Below, piece by piece: positions 44,325-58,220 of a DNA stretch of 64,000 bases. A program made the translations under genes and the position numbers. This stretch comes from Diprion similis (Eukaryota > Arthropoda > Insecta > Hymenoptera > Diprionidae): positions 26,623,025 through 26,687,024 of the forward strand of contig NC_060108.1 of NCBI RefSeq assembly GCF_021155765.1, read 5' to 3'. The notes under the pieces are model-generated. The model saw only the letters and a program-made list of their open reading frames with translations, searched no databases and was not told where the DNA came from. How positions within the stretch are numbered: position 1 is the stretch's first letter; every line of letters starts with the position of its first letter.

Positions 44325-44438
44325 TTTCAAATGCACAGTTTAAAAAAAAAAATACGAAACAATCGATTAACCGATAAATTTTTACCGATTTAATCGTGTC
44401 GTATTTGATTATTTTTAGCTTGAGCTTAGTGGCCATTG
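44325..44438 (+). repeat. AT-rich dispersed repeat, copy 1
   Basis: Begins TTTCAAATGCACAGTTT and ends AGCTTAGTGGCCATTG, with the core AATCGATTAACCGATAAATT between. It aligns well with the reverse complement of 60033-60170; this copy lacks about 20 bp near its right end. No coding content. Confidence 0.7.
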
Positions 44439-46898
44439 TTTATTATCGCGTGTCTTCGTCTAATCGAAGCATCGAACCCTTGTTTCTTGCTTAATCTAAT
44501 TACATCCTCTAATTATAGCCGCAGGAAATGAATACCTGACGTAAAAAAAATGTGAAATCCTTAAATTCTCTGGCGCGAAGCACAAAGAGTGTTGTGCAAA
44601 AAATGGCCACGTCGCAACGGTATTTTTTGCTCTTGATGTTTAGCCGGCATTCGCGTTCGTGTTACACACTCACCCACTTATCTTTTAATTTCCGCTACAC
44701 GGTCGACGTGAAATTGGTATTTTTCCCATTCCTGCTATTTCGTTTCATTATTTTTTCAATCTCAATACACTGAGCCTGTCCGGAAATACGAAGATTAGAA
44801 AAAACAGCATAACTGACATTTAATTCAATGCAACGAAGTACAAAAACTTGTTTCCTTCTTCTCCACCGTAAATAATACATGGTGTTATATAAATCCAATT
44901 GTTATTATCTTTTCAGCACTTAATATTTGTACCCCCTATGTAAAGCATACTTCGTACACACCTATAAATGTGTATACATATAGCTACTCTCCATGACCGT
45001 CGTAACTTTTTACTGTAGTAAACGACAAACAAAGTTTGGAAAAATAATGGTCACTACACGCCCGTTAAAGCTGAGAAAGCGAAGTGGAGAGCAATCGGTT
45101 CGCGAAAAGCGGATATAAAGGGCAGCGAGAGGGGAGGGGGGGGGGGGGAGGAAAAGCACAAAATTTCGTACAAATAAATATCCATCTTCACTCGAGCGAA
45201 TAAACACACGCGGAGTCATGATGGCGGTGGTTGTTAAATGGTTTTTTTTCCAGAGTTTCAATGTTTGCTGGTCGTAGATCGGCGTTAAATATAAAAAAAA
45301 AAACAAATCTCTGATTTTTTCAGATTCGTATTTCAAGTCCTGAGTCTCTTTGCTGGCCTTTTTTTAGTACTTAATTCTTGAGCTCTAGAATAGAACCCCC
45401 CACACATTTAATTCTTCTTAAGTACGAAAATCTAAAATAACGACGATTCGAAATTCAACGAATATTTTTCAAATAGTACAAAATACGACGTTATAGAGGT
45501 TGAAAAATGATTAAAAAATAATATACCAACTAAAACACCCACGACTCGTGTCGAATATACGATCTAAATTTAGACTAATTGTAAGGGCTGAGAATAAAAA
45601 TCTGAAAAAAATTATAGAGCAATTTTTTCTGCATTTGGAACCGAATTATGACCATCCAACAGAATCTTCCACCTAACGACCACCCTATTGCGTATATTAG
45701 ACCCGACGAATGAAAGCCAAAGAAATGTAAGGCTGGGCTCGAATAATTTTCATTTTTTACCTATGATCACGGCGTGGTTATAATAACACCGGTATATTCG
45801 AGTAAGGTTAAGGGTCTTCTCGGAGGTTCGTAGCCGTCGAGATCCGCCGCTGCAGGATGGGACAACCTCTCTTCCCAGCTGCTGCCTCCACCCCACGCCC
45901 CAGGAGCTTAATTAATAAAGCCCCTAGCCCAAGCCTGCCCTTCACCCCCTCAGCCATCGCCCTTCCCGGCTCTTGCCCTGTTTTTCACTCGCGTCTCCTC
46001 GTCTCCTTTCGACCCGTCTGCAGGTATCCTCGAGAGCGACTCTCGGGGAAAAAAAGAAAGAAAGAGAAAGTCTTGCGTCTACATTGTTGAACGACTTATA
46101 ATTTTTATCGCGTGACCTCGCGTCATTTGTTGAGAATTATGTTTCACCCTTGTAACATTTTTATTTCTTTAATGTATGATTTAGATTTTCCATTTTTTTT
46201 TCTTCTTTTTTTTTCTTTTTTCTATCAAGATTGGATTATTTGCACCGGTTGTCCCATCTTCGATTTATTTCTTTGAAGAACTTTCGTCGTTTATATTCGA
46301 AGCCCTTTTATGACGTAACAAAAAAAATAAATGAATAAATAAAAATCAGCACATACTTGCAAACTGAATTTTTAAAGTTTTCAATACTTTTTCAATCCCT
46401 GCATATCGTTTGTTCAAATGTAATCCTCAAATCGGTATGGAAAAAACTCTGGTAACCGCGGCGAAATCTCGAGAGATGAATGAAATCAGATACACATTAC
46501 AAGACGGACGGAATTAATTAAGTTCTTGTTTGTTTATTCCAATTTTCTTCAGGCTTCTGTATATTATATATATATATATATATTCATATTTTTATAATCA
46601 ATTTCGTTCTCTAATGATAAATACAGAGTAACGCGCAGCAGTTATAACGATCTTCTGTTGTTGTTATACAAAGAAATTATTAATTCCAGGCGTCAGCTGA
46701 CTAATTTTAATAAAATACCTTTCCCGAAGAGTTTTCCTCCAGACCGCACCGGCTGACTTGCACCGGACCTTTTCTACTCCGCTGCGGCAATATTTCAACG
46801 TCTCTGACGGCATTGTTTGCTGCTGCTGTTATACCTCATACCTTCTTGTTGCAGGTCGGGGGGAGAGCACAATTCGCATAATAGGTAGAACACAACGG

Positions 46899-46901
<3 letters not shown>

Positions 46902-46940
<39 letters not shown>
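46902..46940. repeat. CA/TA compound microsatellite
   Basis: About 14 CA units directly followed by five TA units. Confidence 0.9.
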
Positions 46941-49482
46941 CAAACACGCGTAGGTGTGTAAGATTCCTCTTGGCTCTATACGCAGACCCTTTTGTTCTTG
47001 GCCGGGATTTTTACACCCCGTGAAAAGAACCTTAGGCGGGATTCTTTCACGCCGGTTAAGTCTCGCTGTTTTCCAAACTTTTCTACCCTCGTACACTGAT
47101 GCAGGTTTTTCCGTGGATTCTTCTTCCTTAATTGTTTCTATTGTGGTACTATTTTGTGCTTCTTTCTATCATTCAGGTATATCGTTTTCACGAATAATAT
47201 ACCTGTAAATATAATAGGTCGTTGTTTTTTTAAGGCTGTGCTTTTTACATTTTGCAATTACGATTTCAAATTCATCTTTGATAGATGATTATTGATGCTG
47301 GTTTGAAAGAAATAAACGATTTTATTAAATTTTATTATTCAATTACTGTGACAATGCACTGAAAATAGAAATTCGCTGACTTTCGGGACCATCGGAAGAT
47401 CGATGTGAACATTTTGGTCAATTTATATAATACATTCGATTCTTCACTGGACCACGCGTGTCAAATCAATGATACAGTTGGTGTTTGGGAAATTCCAAAT
47501 TTTGAAAGATTCGAAAGCGCAAAATTACGAATCATTTTCTGGCGATTTCAAAATTAACAAACCTAAAGAATATCGTAATTATCAACACAGAAATGTCCAA
47601 GTTCCGGAAATTAATTCTCTTGAATTTCGGGACAAGTTGAAGGAACGATCAATATAACTGTCGAGTGCGCAAAGCACGTTCGAATTTCCACGTTAAATAT
47701 CAGAATCCCGACTTTCGCTGGCTGGCAGCTTATACCTAAATATATATATATATATAGTATATATATATATATGTAACAGCAGTATGATTTATGGCGGTAA
47801 AACTGGCCCGCAACAATTTTTCAAATAGTTTTGGACTGTCGAGACGGCGAGCCACGCCGTCGTGAGTCTGAAGACGGAAACGTCGAACAATTTTTCACCA
47901 ATATCGTATACAAGATGTATGGCGTATCGTCGAGGCGGCGTAACGCGTTTCTTCCATCCCCCGGTCGGCATAAATCCACATTCCGGAGATTTTCGTCTCG
48001 GTGAAAAATACCCGAAACACGAGGGACCCCTCCAAGTACATTCGTCGAGGGTTCGCGTCGCTCGTTTATAGGCACATATTCGTCCAAGTTCTTTGTCACA
48101 ATGCGCAAATATAAACGCAGCGCAAAGTACAACCCGTTACGGCTAATCTCCCATCGCATGGGGTGCTCGACATTTATTTACACGACGTAGCAAAAGTTTC
48201 CATTATTTTCACCGAAATCCGATTGTCCCGGGGATGTAAATCCATCCGCCCAACTCTGAAAAATCCCTCCTGGCTAAGGGGTGAAGGACAAAAAAGTATG
48301 TAATATATCTATACTACACGTATACTTGTGCGCAGTAAAAGTTCCCTCAAAATTATACGCCGGATTTTACACACTCTGTGTACCCAACGTACATATTTTA
48401 TAGCTTCTGGGTCTGGACTGACCGTAAAAAGCGAAGCGAAATTTTTGGCAAAACAGTTTCGTCGTTGCCTCCAAAGACTATCCGTCAAACCCTTCGCGAA
48501 TGTGTTGGTTTATACATATAAAGTGCGTTACGGAAATAATGCATGCGAACCTTCGTGAAAATGAATATTTCTTTTTTTTTTTTGTTTCACTTGAATTGAG
48601 AAGCGAAATTTCGGAATCATCTGTACCTGAGTGTTTAAAGAATGCGAATAAAGTCTCGAAAATATGAAAAAAAATGGTCCTGATCCGAGAAAATACATGA
48701 CCGAATAAAGAGACTGTATACCACGTACTGCAGTAGTCAATTATCGAGGGTATTCCACCCCCATAAGTTGGCGAATTAAAGTTGCAGCAGAGAAAAGGGT
48801 GCCGTAGGGTATAATAAAATAGGTCTGCGTAGCTATCCGAAAAACTCTATTCGAATCCTGCATCCCGCGGTGCTGATCCGGAGATCCCTACAGGGTTTTT
48901 CCCTAGGGAATGAAGTGTGCAGGGAGTGTGCTAACCCCAATAAATTAATTGGCGAATGGGTAAATTACACGGTGGGTTTATTTTTTCATCCCCGTTTCGT
49001 TCCTCTTCCACATCCTCCTCTAATTCTTCGCGGGGGAAAAAACCGCTGCAGCAAGGGATGGCTGGTCGGATAAGAGGGAATTTGCTACTGCAGAGCTTAA
49101 GTTGGCTTGGATGACGGTGGCAGCAGCCCGTAGTTGCTGCGGAACTCAGCTACCTAATTGCGACTACCAATTTGTCACGTAGACAAATGGTGCCTCATCA
49201 GGCTAGGACCGGAGTGCGAGTTTAAGTCTTCTAGCCGCCTTTCTTGAGTCGCTTTACTCCGGATAAATTCCTTCTATTCGACTTCCTGAACCGCGTGCTC
49301 TCGCTGCAATTTCACACCGCATCTAACGACGTCTAAGTGTTGAGACGGAAAACTTCGAGTCGTCGCAAGAAAGTTTCCAAGTAGCAAAATTCAGGAAGAG
49401 TAGTTTAGAGTCAACAAATTCATTAAGATCTGTACGATAAGTTTGATCGGAATACTATTCACAATTAACGAAATATGAAATT

Positions 49483-49729
49483 CAGGTGATTAGATATTCT
49501 CCATTGACAAACAACTTGATCTAACTTTTTAAATCGTCAAACGTTGCATCATTTCCCGCCAGAGGTCCTGTTGGCGTGACGTCACTCGCCTGCAGCAAAT
49601 CGACAGCGGTAGGCAAAAATTGCGGGAAATTCGAAATGAAATCAAAGAAGATCAACATACCATGAACGTATTTAACAAATGAAAATTCAAATGCAGGTGA
49701 TAAAGATATATTGTTCAATGACAAACAAA
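49483..49729. repeat. Direct repeats flanking copy 1 of the 153 bp repeat
   Basis: A CAGGTGAT...GATAT...TGACAAACAA segment occurs at 49483-49515 and again, diverged, at 49694-49729, on either side of the 153 bp repeat at 49514-49666. This is too long and too diverged for a simple target-site duplication; it suggests an old tandem array or a larger repeat unit. Confidence 0.5.
49514..49666 (+). repeat. 153 bp CRE-bearing dispersed repeat, copy 1
   Basis: Aligns without gaps to 51781-51933; I count 20 mismatches, about 87% identity. It contains a perfect CRE palindrome TGACGTCA at 49577-49584 and short inverted ends of the core (TTTCCCGC and GCGGGAAA). No coding frame is shared. A short non-autonomous transposon or a SINE fragment is possible. 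Confidence 0.75.
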
Positions 49730-51780
49730 ATGCGCTATGATTTATTGAAACTGGACACGTGGTGCAGTTAGTTTTAAAAAGTTGATGATAAATAAGATTT
49801 TTCCGTGGAAAACCGTTGGTGTTTTTCATTTCTTCGTACACGGATGAATTACTATTTTGACCTGATTCAACTCGATTAGCCTGAGTAGTACCAGTTTACT
49901 CTTTATTCCGTAATTCTTATTTCGTTTGAGCACTCTTTTGACTGTTAACCTGATACATCCGCAATAAAAAAAGAATTTTCTTTCAGAACTACCACCGTTT
50001 TTCTTACTTATTTACTCTCGTTTAAATCCTTCTGAGAGGATTGAATCGGGGTTTAATTAAAGAAACGCACCGACGTGGCGGGAGCGGAACTCGAACGTGA
50101 CTCGGTTTTAAACGAAATTAACAAATTCCTCTGATATCTATAAGACATGGAGCGTGAGGTCGACTCGGTGTGACCATTAAGTCGAGGCTATGAGGCTGAC
50201 ACGTTCCTCAGATATAAGGGTCGAACTTTGACACCCCATACACGCGACTTTGACGTCGTCGCCTCACGCGAAAACCTCGTATCTATGCTTGTGGATTGGC
50301 AATGTGGCGGAGATGTGTTTGTGCGTCGAAGACGGTGAAATCTACTTCTGGTGCAGAAGTCAAACTTAGGGAATAAAGCAAAAACCGGAGAACCCGATAA
50401 CTTTCGTGACTCTAATTGGCACGAACACGGCTCGGGACACGTCAACCTTGAATTTCCCAAAAATAAATCTCCACCTCTGCTTCGAGGGGCTGGGCAGATT
50501 TTCGAGAGAATGAAAGTTTTCTAGAACGATGCAAACCGGTGAAATTGCTGCTCAAAATCGACTGGAGTTAAAAAAAAATCGTCATCAGTCACTTTGCAAG
50601 CACTGCAAGAGTTTCTTCAAAAGGTATTTCAAATCTCTGAAAGCGCAAAGCTAAAGACTCTTGAAACAATTCAAAACGGTTTTAAAACAAGAGAATATTC
50701 CTCAGAGCTGGGCATAAATTACTTCACCATCCATGATGCAGAGAAATTTGTTACGCTTTGGAAGGTGAAAATGAGAAGTCGGTAAACATCCTTTCAACCT
50801 CTATGATTTCCACTGTGAAACATGGCGAGGTTGGTGACTCTACTTTGCAGTTCTGAAGCACACTGACACGTTAGGTGATATCCACATAGGTAAACAAGTT
50901 TAACCCGATACATCGCGACCTACACCGTGGAACACACCCAGACAACTAATAAAAGTTTCTTTTTATAAGTTCATATTTCTCCCATGTGGTTGCATTCTTC
51001 ATGAAGTTTACCGGAATGCGGTACAGTTTTGTTTATTATTTTTTTTTTCTTGTCCCCAACAAATGATAATTCGACGACAATAATACTTGCTCGATGAATC
51101 TCACCCGTTCCTAGTAACCATAATAATAAAAACAATGATAATAATAATTCTGTGACCGCTGATAGAATCAGCTCAGGGAAAAGAATTTAACGAAGTAAAA
51201 CTTGAGCACTTTAAGAGCCACGTTGTACCGTCCATAGAAAAGTTCTGCAACGAGACAGGGAATGTAGAGAATGGAGTCTAATTTACCCGCGAGCACAATT
51301 TTCAAACGACTCGAACAACGTTGGCTGTTATATAGTACAATATACGTTGGTAGAGTAATATGAAGGCAACTACGCAAGGCTTTTGCATGGTGTGTATGCC
51401 CGTCTGCGTGCTATACACACAGATTATATTAACAAGGCAAACATTGCGACGTAGATTACATACCCTGTGCATAGAATTGTTCCACTAAAAGCTGACTGGA
51501 TTAACAGACTTAATCTCCTAAATGAACGGGACTGCAAGCTACACGCGGGCACGAGCTGCGCCAAACCTCGTCGGAATTTTTTCAACGGTGTAATCAAATT
51601 CAAACGCTGCACGATGTTTACCGTTTCTCTTTCTGACTCTCTGACTCTCTGTGTTTCACTAGTATTTTTACTATTCGAGAGTGTTACAGTAACGTTATTA
51701 TTAAGACATCGAGAATCGTAATCAAAACTTTATAACAACAACAAGAGCTGGCGAAAAAGTCTCAAAATTGGTAAACCCTT
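49730..51780. other. Non-coding spacer between the two repeat copies
   Basis: Mostly AT-rich single-copy-looking DNA. Short frames on both strands (50188-50460, 51168-51377) show no domain or homology signal that I recognise. Confidence 0.4.
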
Positions 51781-51933
51781 ACTTGACCTAACCTGTTAAA
51801 TCGTATAAGGTTGTAACGTTTCCCGGCAGAGGTCCTGTTGACGTGACGTCACTCGTCTGCAGCAAATCGAAAGCGTTAGGCAGAAATAGCGGGAAATTCG
51901 AAATGAAATCAAAAAAGATAAATATACCGTGAA
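51781..51933 (+). repeat. 153 bp CRE-bearing dispersed repeat, copy 2
   Basis: Same length and orientation as copy 1, about 2.27 kb away. The CRE TGACGTCA is kept at 51844-51851, and the segment GCAGCAAATCGA and the GCGGGAAATTCGAAATGAAA end are identical or nearly so. The direct repeats that flank copy 1 are not seen here. Confidence 0.75.
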
Positions 51934-54900
51934 ATTATTTGAAAAACACTAAGCGAAACTTGTCGAGTTACATCTCGGCAAAGAGCTCGCGTGAATTTCC
52001 ATAAATTTAAATTCGTATAAAATCACGTTCTATGAGCTCGAATGGGAAACTGGCAGCTGGCTTTGTGACTCGATCGGACCTCAGCGGCAGCAGCAGATTC
52101 GAGTTTTGCCGGTACGCGACTCCAGAAAGGGGGGAACGAGGGAGAACTCCATTCGCTTTGGTACCAGTTCGACTAACTGAATCACAGTAATTTCTGAAAC
52201 ACTTTAGCGGGCAATAAGCTGCATTCAACGCCTAATGGAATTCTGCGAGCATGACCTCGAAAGTCCCGGGAATTACGAATACATTCGCCATCCACCTACC
52301 ATCCAAAGGTATTTGTATATGTATGGGTATGCATGGGTACCGTAGAATTGACGACGACTCACGTCTCTCGCTGAATTACTCCCATTTGCATAAATCGATG
52401 CGTCTGCATCCTTCGAGCGTTCAGTTTTGCGCCTTGTTTATAATTGTCACATTTCTACTTTATGTTTGAACTCTTCTCTGGTTTGGAAGTTTCGTAATCG
52501 GTAAATATCGTTGCTTTCCAATTTTTCTCAAAAAATTTCAGACAATTTTTAGAAATCAAGGGTTTCAAAGTTTTGTTACAAGGTTGGGGGAGCTTTTCAC
52601 GCTACGTTGACAATGTATTCTTATTAGTGCCGTCGAGTAAAATCCATTGGGATGTTAAAGGCCATGACATAGAGCTGGGATCTGGCGATCCAAGGCGTTC
52701 GATTCTTCCTATACTCTGCAGGCCCGTAAACACTGAGTAATCCTCGAAGGGTGGCGGGAGTGAAAGCTTATTAGCAAACTTTCCAAGTAAAGTGCCAAAA
52801 GTTGCTTGCTTAAGTCTATCGCGCGACGAAGAAAGTGAAAAAAGGTAATTATTGAAAAAGCACTAGCGATAAGTATTGTACTCGCAGTGATGCAAATTTT
52901 CCGAATTTTGTTCCGAGGATTACAGAGATGTGTGGGTGGTAAAGTTGATTGGGAAAACTTGGAAAAAAATAACAACGACACCGAATGTTTGAAACGTGAA
53001 ACTTAAGTTAGCTGATTTTAAATTCATCAAAAGAATGTTAAAAATGGTAAATATTGGAATAAGAGGAATTTTATTAGGTTTCAATAATTTCAAAACCGTC
53101 AGACTATTGTTCAATATTTTATCACCAAAATCACATTATTTGTCCAATTTAGTAAGAAATATGAAAAAGTAATGCAATTTCGGCATTAAAGAATACAACA
53201 ATATCCCTTAAAACGGCCGTAAACTAATACATAATCTTCGTTTTTCTTCGAATTTACGGTTTATAATTCTTTTCACGTTGAAAAGAGATTATTTTAATAA
53301 TATTCATGCAAATTAACCCGAGCTTGAATTTTTAAGCCTTGATTGTATGACTTTTCATTCGCCTAATTTCCTCACCGGGCTGTACAGTTCGTACATTCTT
53401 AAATAATTGAAAACAAGAAGAAGAAGAACCGAGTAATCTCCTCCCTTCTCGTTTTAAATTTTGATTGCTAATTATTCCCCCTCCTCCCCCCTCCCTCCTC
53501 CCCCCATCCCCCTCTTTCTCTTGTTTATTTCTTTCTTTTCGTTTCTCGTTCTTCTTTTTCCTTTCGATTTTCGCAATCACCAAACCGACATCGAAGTTTC
53601 GGAATTTGCGAGAGTGCAGCGTTCGCGCAGCGATGAGGTCCACCCACGGAATGCTGGGATGGGTGAGCCACGATCGTTGAGAGGATTAAACGAAACAAGC
53701 TCACCGAGTTTTCACGTTACACATGAGCCAGGCGAACGTGTCACATAGGTACCCACGTGTAGCCCATCCACACGTGGAAATACCAACGCATTGAGTACAC
53801 ACATACCAGACGGGGGTGGAAACGTTAGCCGATGTTTTGCGGCGACGAAATAACGAGGCGGTAGACTAGCCGGCGGAAAATACAAACCCAGGGTATACTC
53901 ACCTCGAGCTTTTAACCCCAGACCCATTCCCCCCCCCCCCCTTCCCTTTCCTGTTAACCCCGCAAATCCCACCCACGTTTCCGTATAAACCTCAAGCATC
54001 CGAGTTCGTCCGACGGAAATGTTTAGTTTAAATTAGGAACTGCAACGCCGTCGCCCACTTATCCGAAAATTTATACCTGCATGTACCTGCACTTATACGT
54101 CATTTCAGCTATGTCGAAACCTCAGGCATATTCACGGCGTTATGTATTTCACCATGAACATGGTGCATCTCAATGGAATCTGGCTGTGCGTTTACCGCTG
54201 GTATTTATTATGCTTACGATTCATCCCTTAAATCTCTTATCCATCCTCAATCATATTCAAGGAACGATTGACTACTCGCCGTTTCCAAAAGCTGATCACC
54301 GCACCCTTTAACGGGGTTAAATAGCACGTAAGAAGCAACGCTGTCGTATAATCGAAGAGCTTTTTTTCTATACTCGAAACGTTTCTTCGCTTACTATTTA
54401 CTTTTTATCTTAAGCTTTTGTAGCGAAATCGAATCGAGAGATTAAAGCAAGCTCGATTACATTGCGATTGAATTGCGTCAGGATTTCATAGAACGAGGCT
54501 ATGCTGACAATGAACGGAAATTCCGGAACCGTTCACTCTGAGGACATTATAGCAGCACCCAGTTTCACCGGATCGGCGTGCCAGGCCCTGCAGGGCTTGT
54601 AGCAGCCGTCTGGAACACCTGGAGGAGACTGCCAGCGTAGGGTGTTGTCGTCGTTATGATAGCAGTTTCGGTCGTTAGCGGAACATTTGTACGTCATGTC
54701 GCCTTAATAACGGTAGGGAGTCGAGTGCAGGAGCTAAGCTTGGTGGGTCTCGCGCTGTTGGAAGTCAGCCGAAAGAGTCGAAGAACCGTCAAGGTTCACC
54801 CCTTCTTATGTAGTCACAAAGAATCGATAATTATTATTCTTGTCGTTATTTTAATATACTTGGTGAAGGAATAACAGTGAAGCTTTAGTCACGTCGACAT

Positions 54901-57900
54901 TCATCCTCCCCAATTCCACCCCTCCTGCACTTGCATATCACTGAGCTTTATTATTTATTACAGCATGATCAATATGCTGAACATATTTTTAAAATAAATG
55001 TCGTCTCTGTGTACTTAGACTTACGTATGTATGTACTAGTGCAAGTCGGCTGCAGGACTGCGTCAGTACTGTAGGTATATAGAGATAATAATCATAGAGA
55101 GGCGAGCTCCGGTGCGTCATTAGAGAAATATTATGAGAGCAGAGGTGACGGAGGGACAGAGAGAAAAAAAGCTTCAAGTTCGGCGCGAGGTATTAAGAGG
55201 TATTGATAAATTATTCAAGAAAATTGTGATGTACTTCTCGCTGGGGAAATAAACGATGGCGAAAGGAAATCGTTCGAGTTAAGGACGCACTCTAGGGGCA
55301 CATTCATGTTATTGTGCCCACCTACCTTATACGGAAGAGAGTTACAACGTCGGTACAAGTCGCTCGAGTCAGACGTGCAACGAAGGACTTGTACGGATGA
55401 GAGTCATTGTTACCGTCGACAATATATCTCGCAATATAACCAAGTAGGGATTCTCAATACTCTGAAGCGTCTTTCGAAATTCATTCCAAGTCACGCTGAG
55501 CTGCTCGGCCGACGTCGATTCCAGCAATCCGAAATGCTTTGGTAGAGCGAAATTTAGAGCCAGTGCAAAAGCCGATCACGAGAACACGAGCGACTTGACG
55601 AATTATTTGCTTTCAGTCACGCAGTATAATGTACCTATATTAAATCGAGGTATTGTGTCGCCATTTTATGAGGCTAAAGTTAGTAACGATACTGTAATGA
55701 TCAATGTTTCAGAGAATCGTTATTTCACAGTTGCAGGAATGTCTGAAATTCGGTAAATCATAGTTAGGAAATAATTCTGAAAATTTAACTACTTCACAAA
55801 GTCACTGTAAACTTGTAAAATAGTAATTCTTCCTCCAATATATCGTTACGTTAACGTTACCAACTTAAGCCTCATGCCGTTTTGGAAACGATGCTGTTAC
55901 GGCGGATAAAGAAACCGAATCATCGACAAAACGTGAATATTCATTGATGCGCAGGGATTGATTTTTCGATTGGCCAAACCAACGGGGCGAGCAAACGTGC
56001 CAAGAATCAGCGTATAACAATTAGCGTTGAGACAATGCCCCGCCTGTAGGTACCTGATCCCGGAAAGAGTCCCTGGGGTGGATGGGGGAGAGGAAAATCG
56101 GGAGATGTAGGGTGGCTGGCCAATTAGTCTGAGGCGCCGTGACTACCGTGTAACTGCTTAATTATTTTGAGTTATCGGACCGGACACCGCGGGCGGAAAT
56201 TTCCCGCCTCCTTTGAACCGATCCCTTCTTGCAGGGGGCGACGAGAGATCGGAGAGTGAATGAGAGAGGAAGAGAGAGAGAGAGAGAGAGAGACGGAGAG
56301 CGAAACTCACCGGTTCCCCTAACACCGGGTCGGCCACCAGATTGCCGACATCCTGATTAGCAGTCAGCCAGCATGGCGAACGTGCAGTGCGAGCCACGTC
56401 CGCTGGTTCTGCTTTGGAAATTCTCGATGCCGGAGCTAAGACCAAGCAAGAGGTTTGAGCTGATTTGAAATTGGAAGCCATGCATTCGCTGCTGCACCCT
56501 CACGAGCCGCGGTTTTTGTCTTCGAGTCGTGGCTTGCAGATGCTTGATGAAGATCCGTCGGATCCATCGAAGCGTCGGGTCGCCGTTTTCAATGTGGAAA
56601 ACTTTCTGAATTATTAAAGGGCGCCTTGATGTCTCCGCAGAGGGTGTAGAGTGCTCGAGGGCTGGTCCCTGAAAACTTCGCAGACTTCGGCCGACTTCGC
56701 TTGTATTGGGTAAAAGTGAGTGTCTTCAGAGACGGAGGGATGAAGACTACCTACACCTTGACCTTGGGACGTGCAGAGTCTGGGTGACCAGAAAATATGG
56801 AAGAGCTAGTCTATACGATGGTCTAAGTATATTTTTCATATTTCTATTCTATTTTCGTCTAATTTTTCATCGCATCGTGACCGCCGAGGTGGAATAACAA
56901 GAAATTGATGTAACGAAGGGTGGAATCTTTCGGGAGAAAAGAATTTCCGAGAAGAAATGTTTGTTACTGTATCAGTAGGATGAGGAATATGCTTTTAACA
57001 ATTGGCAAAAACGAAAGCAGAGAACATGAATTGCGAGGAGAATCAATCAATACCCGAAGCAAAAATGCTCGTCTGTACGGTACAGTTTCGTGCGTCGAAT
57101 TTTCTGCTTTCTTTACGTGTTGATAATTTGATTGTTCGTGTATAGTATTCAGTCGTTAATCCACATAAGTCCCAATTATCGACCCTTTTATTTTCCAAAA
57201 TTACAAATTTATGGCACAAACTGTGAATTTGTCGATGACCAAAACCAAGTGCTAGAAACAGTGTTGGAAACAGGAAATAATTAATTTTTTCGTAATTTTA
57301 TAACTAAGGATCAAATCCAATGATACATCCACAGAAGGTCGACAATTGAGACGCTCACCTTAATCATGAATCATTGAATGAAAGATATGTTCTCACACAC
57401 GGTGACGACGCTGTTAATTAACTAGTGCAGGATTCATCGGTACGAAAAGCAGTCGAAAGTAACGAGACAAATATTTGACTCGTTAAATGGCGGAAAAAGT
57501 TGGAAGGGGGAATATCGTAACGAAGGGATACGTCGGTGTGAAGGAAAGGTGTGTGTATTACGATTACACGCGTCGTGCACATCGAGGCAGGCAGGCAGGC
57601 AGGCAGGCAGGTATTAGACTATGGAGCTGAGTGGTAAATTGGCTCGGTCGATTCAACGTGAGCCAAGAAACTGGCAAGTTTTAGTCCCTCCAGACACGGT
57701 AGGGAGCCATTTTCTACTCCGGTGGGAATACAAGGTTTTGCGGGGCGAAGTTGCGGACCAATTATACTCTAATCTGAAGGTAGAGTCGGCCGGGGGCCGG
57801 AGGCCGAACCCCGGGGACCGAATTAGGCCTCTTCTCCACACATGTGGGTGGAGGGTAGGTGGTCCGTGATAATTACAAGAACTCAAATAAATCGAGCAGA

Positions 57901-58220
57901 AATTTCCGATGCTCGAGCTCGCGAGATGAACAAGCGGCAGTCGAGGGAATTACGAAGCTCCGGAAAGCTCGGATAAAGTTATTTCAAGTCCAAGCGTATA
58001 TCCGCCACTCGGCAAATTTTTATTGGACATCGCTGTGTATCTGGAAATATGTAATTACCAAATAATTCCCTTGTTAAATAAACCCGGGCCCGTAACCAAC
58101 GAACTTTGTTTTTCCTCCCCTTTTTACGCGGACCAGTTCGGGCTCGGTTTGAAATTATTCCAGCCACTTGACTCGTCCTCGGGAATGATTACAGCTTTTT
58201 TGAAGGAAATAACGACGGCT
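51934..58220. other. Non-coding region, no gene recognised
   Basis: Contains a polypyrimidine block (53475-53570), a 13-C run (53929-53941), a GA microsatellite (56271-56293) and a GGCA tetranucleotide repeat (57585-57611). Short open frames here are compositional and match nothing I know. Confidence 0.45.
57585..57611. repeat. GGCA tetranucleotide microsatellite
   Basis: Nearly seven perfect GGCA units in tandem. Confidence 0.9.

Larger units (their letters stand above)
42851..49482. other. Non-coding region, no gene recognised
   Basis: Begins with a strongly G-rich block (42870-43060), then AT-rich DNA. It contains one copy of the AT-rich dispersed repeat (44325-44438), a 13-G run (45136-45148), a TA tract near 46562-46582, a CA/TA microsatellite (46902-46940) and a TA block near 47739-47772. 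Short frames at 47821-48159 (-) and elsewhere carry no recognisable domain. Confidence 0.45.
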
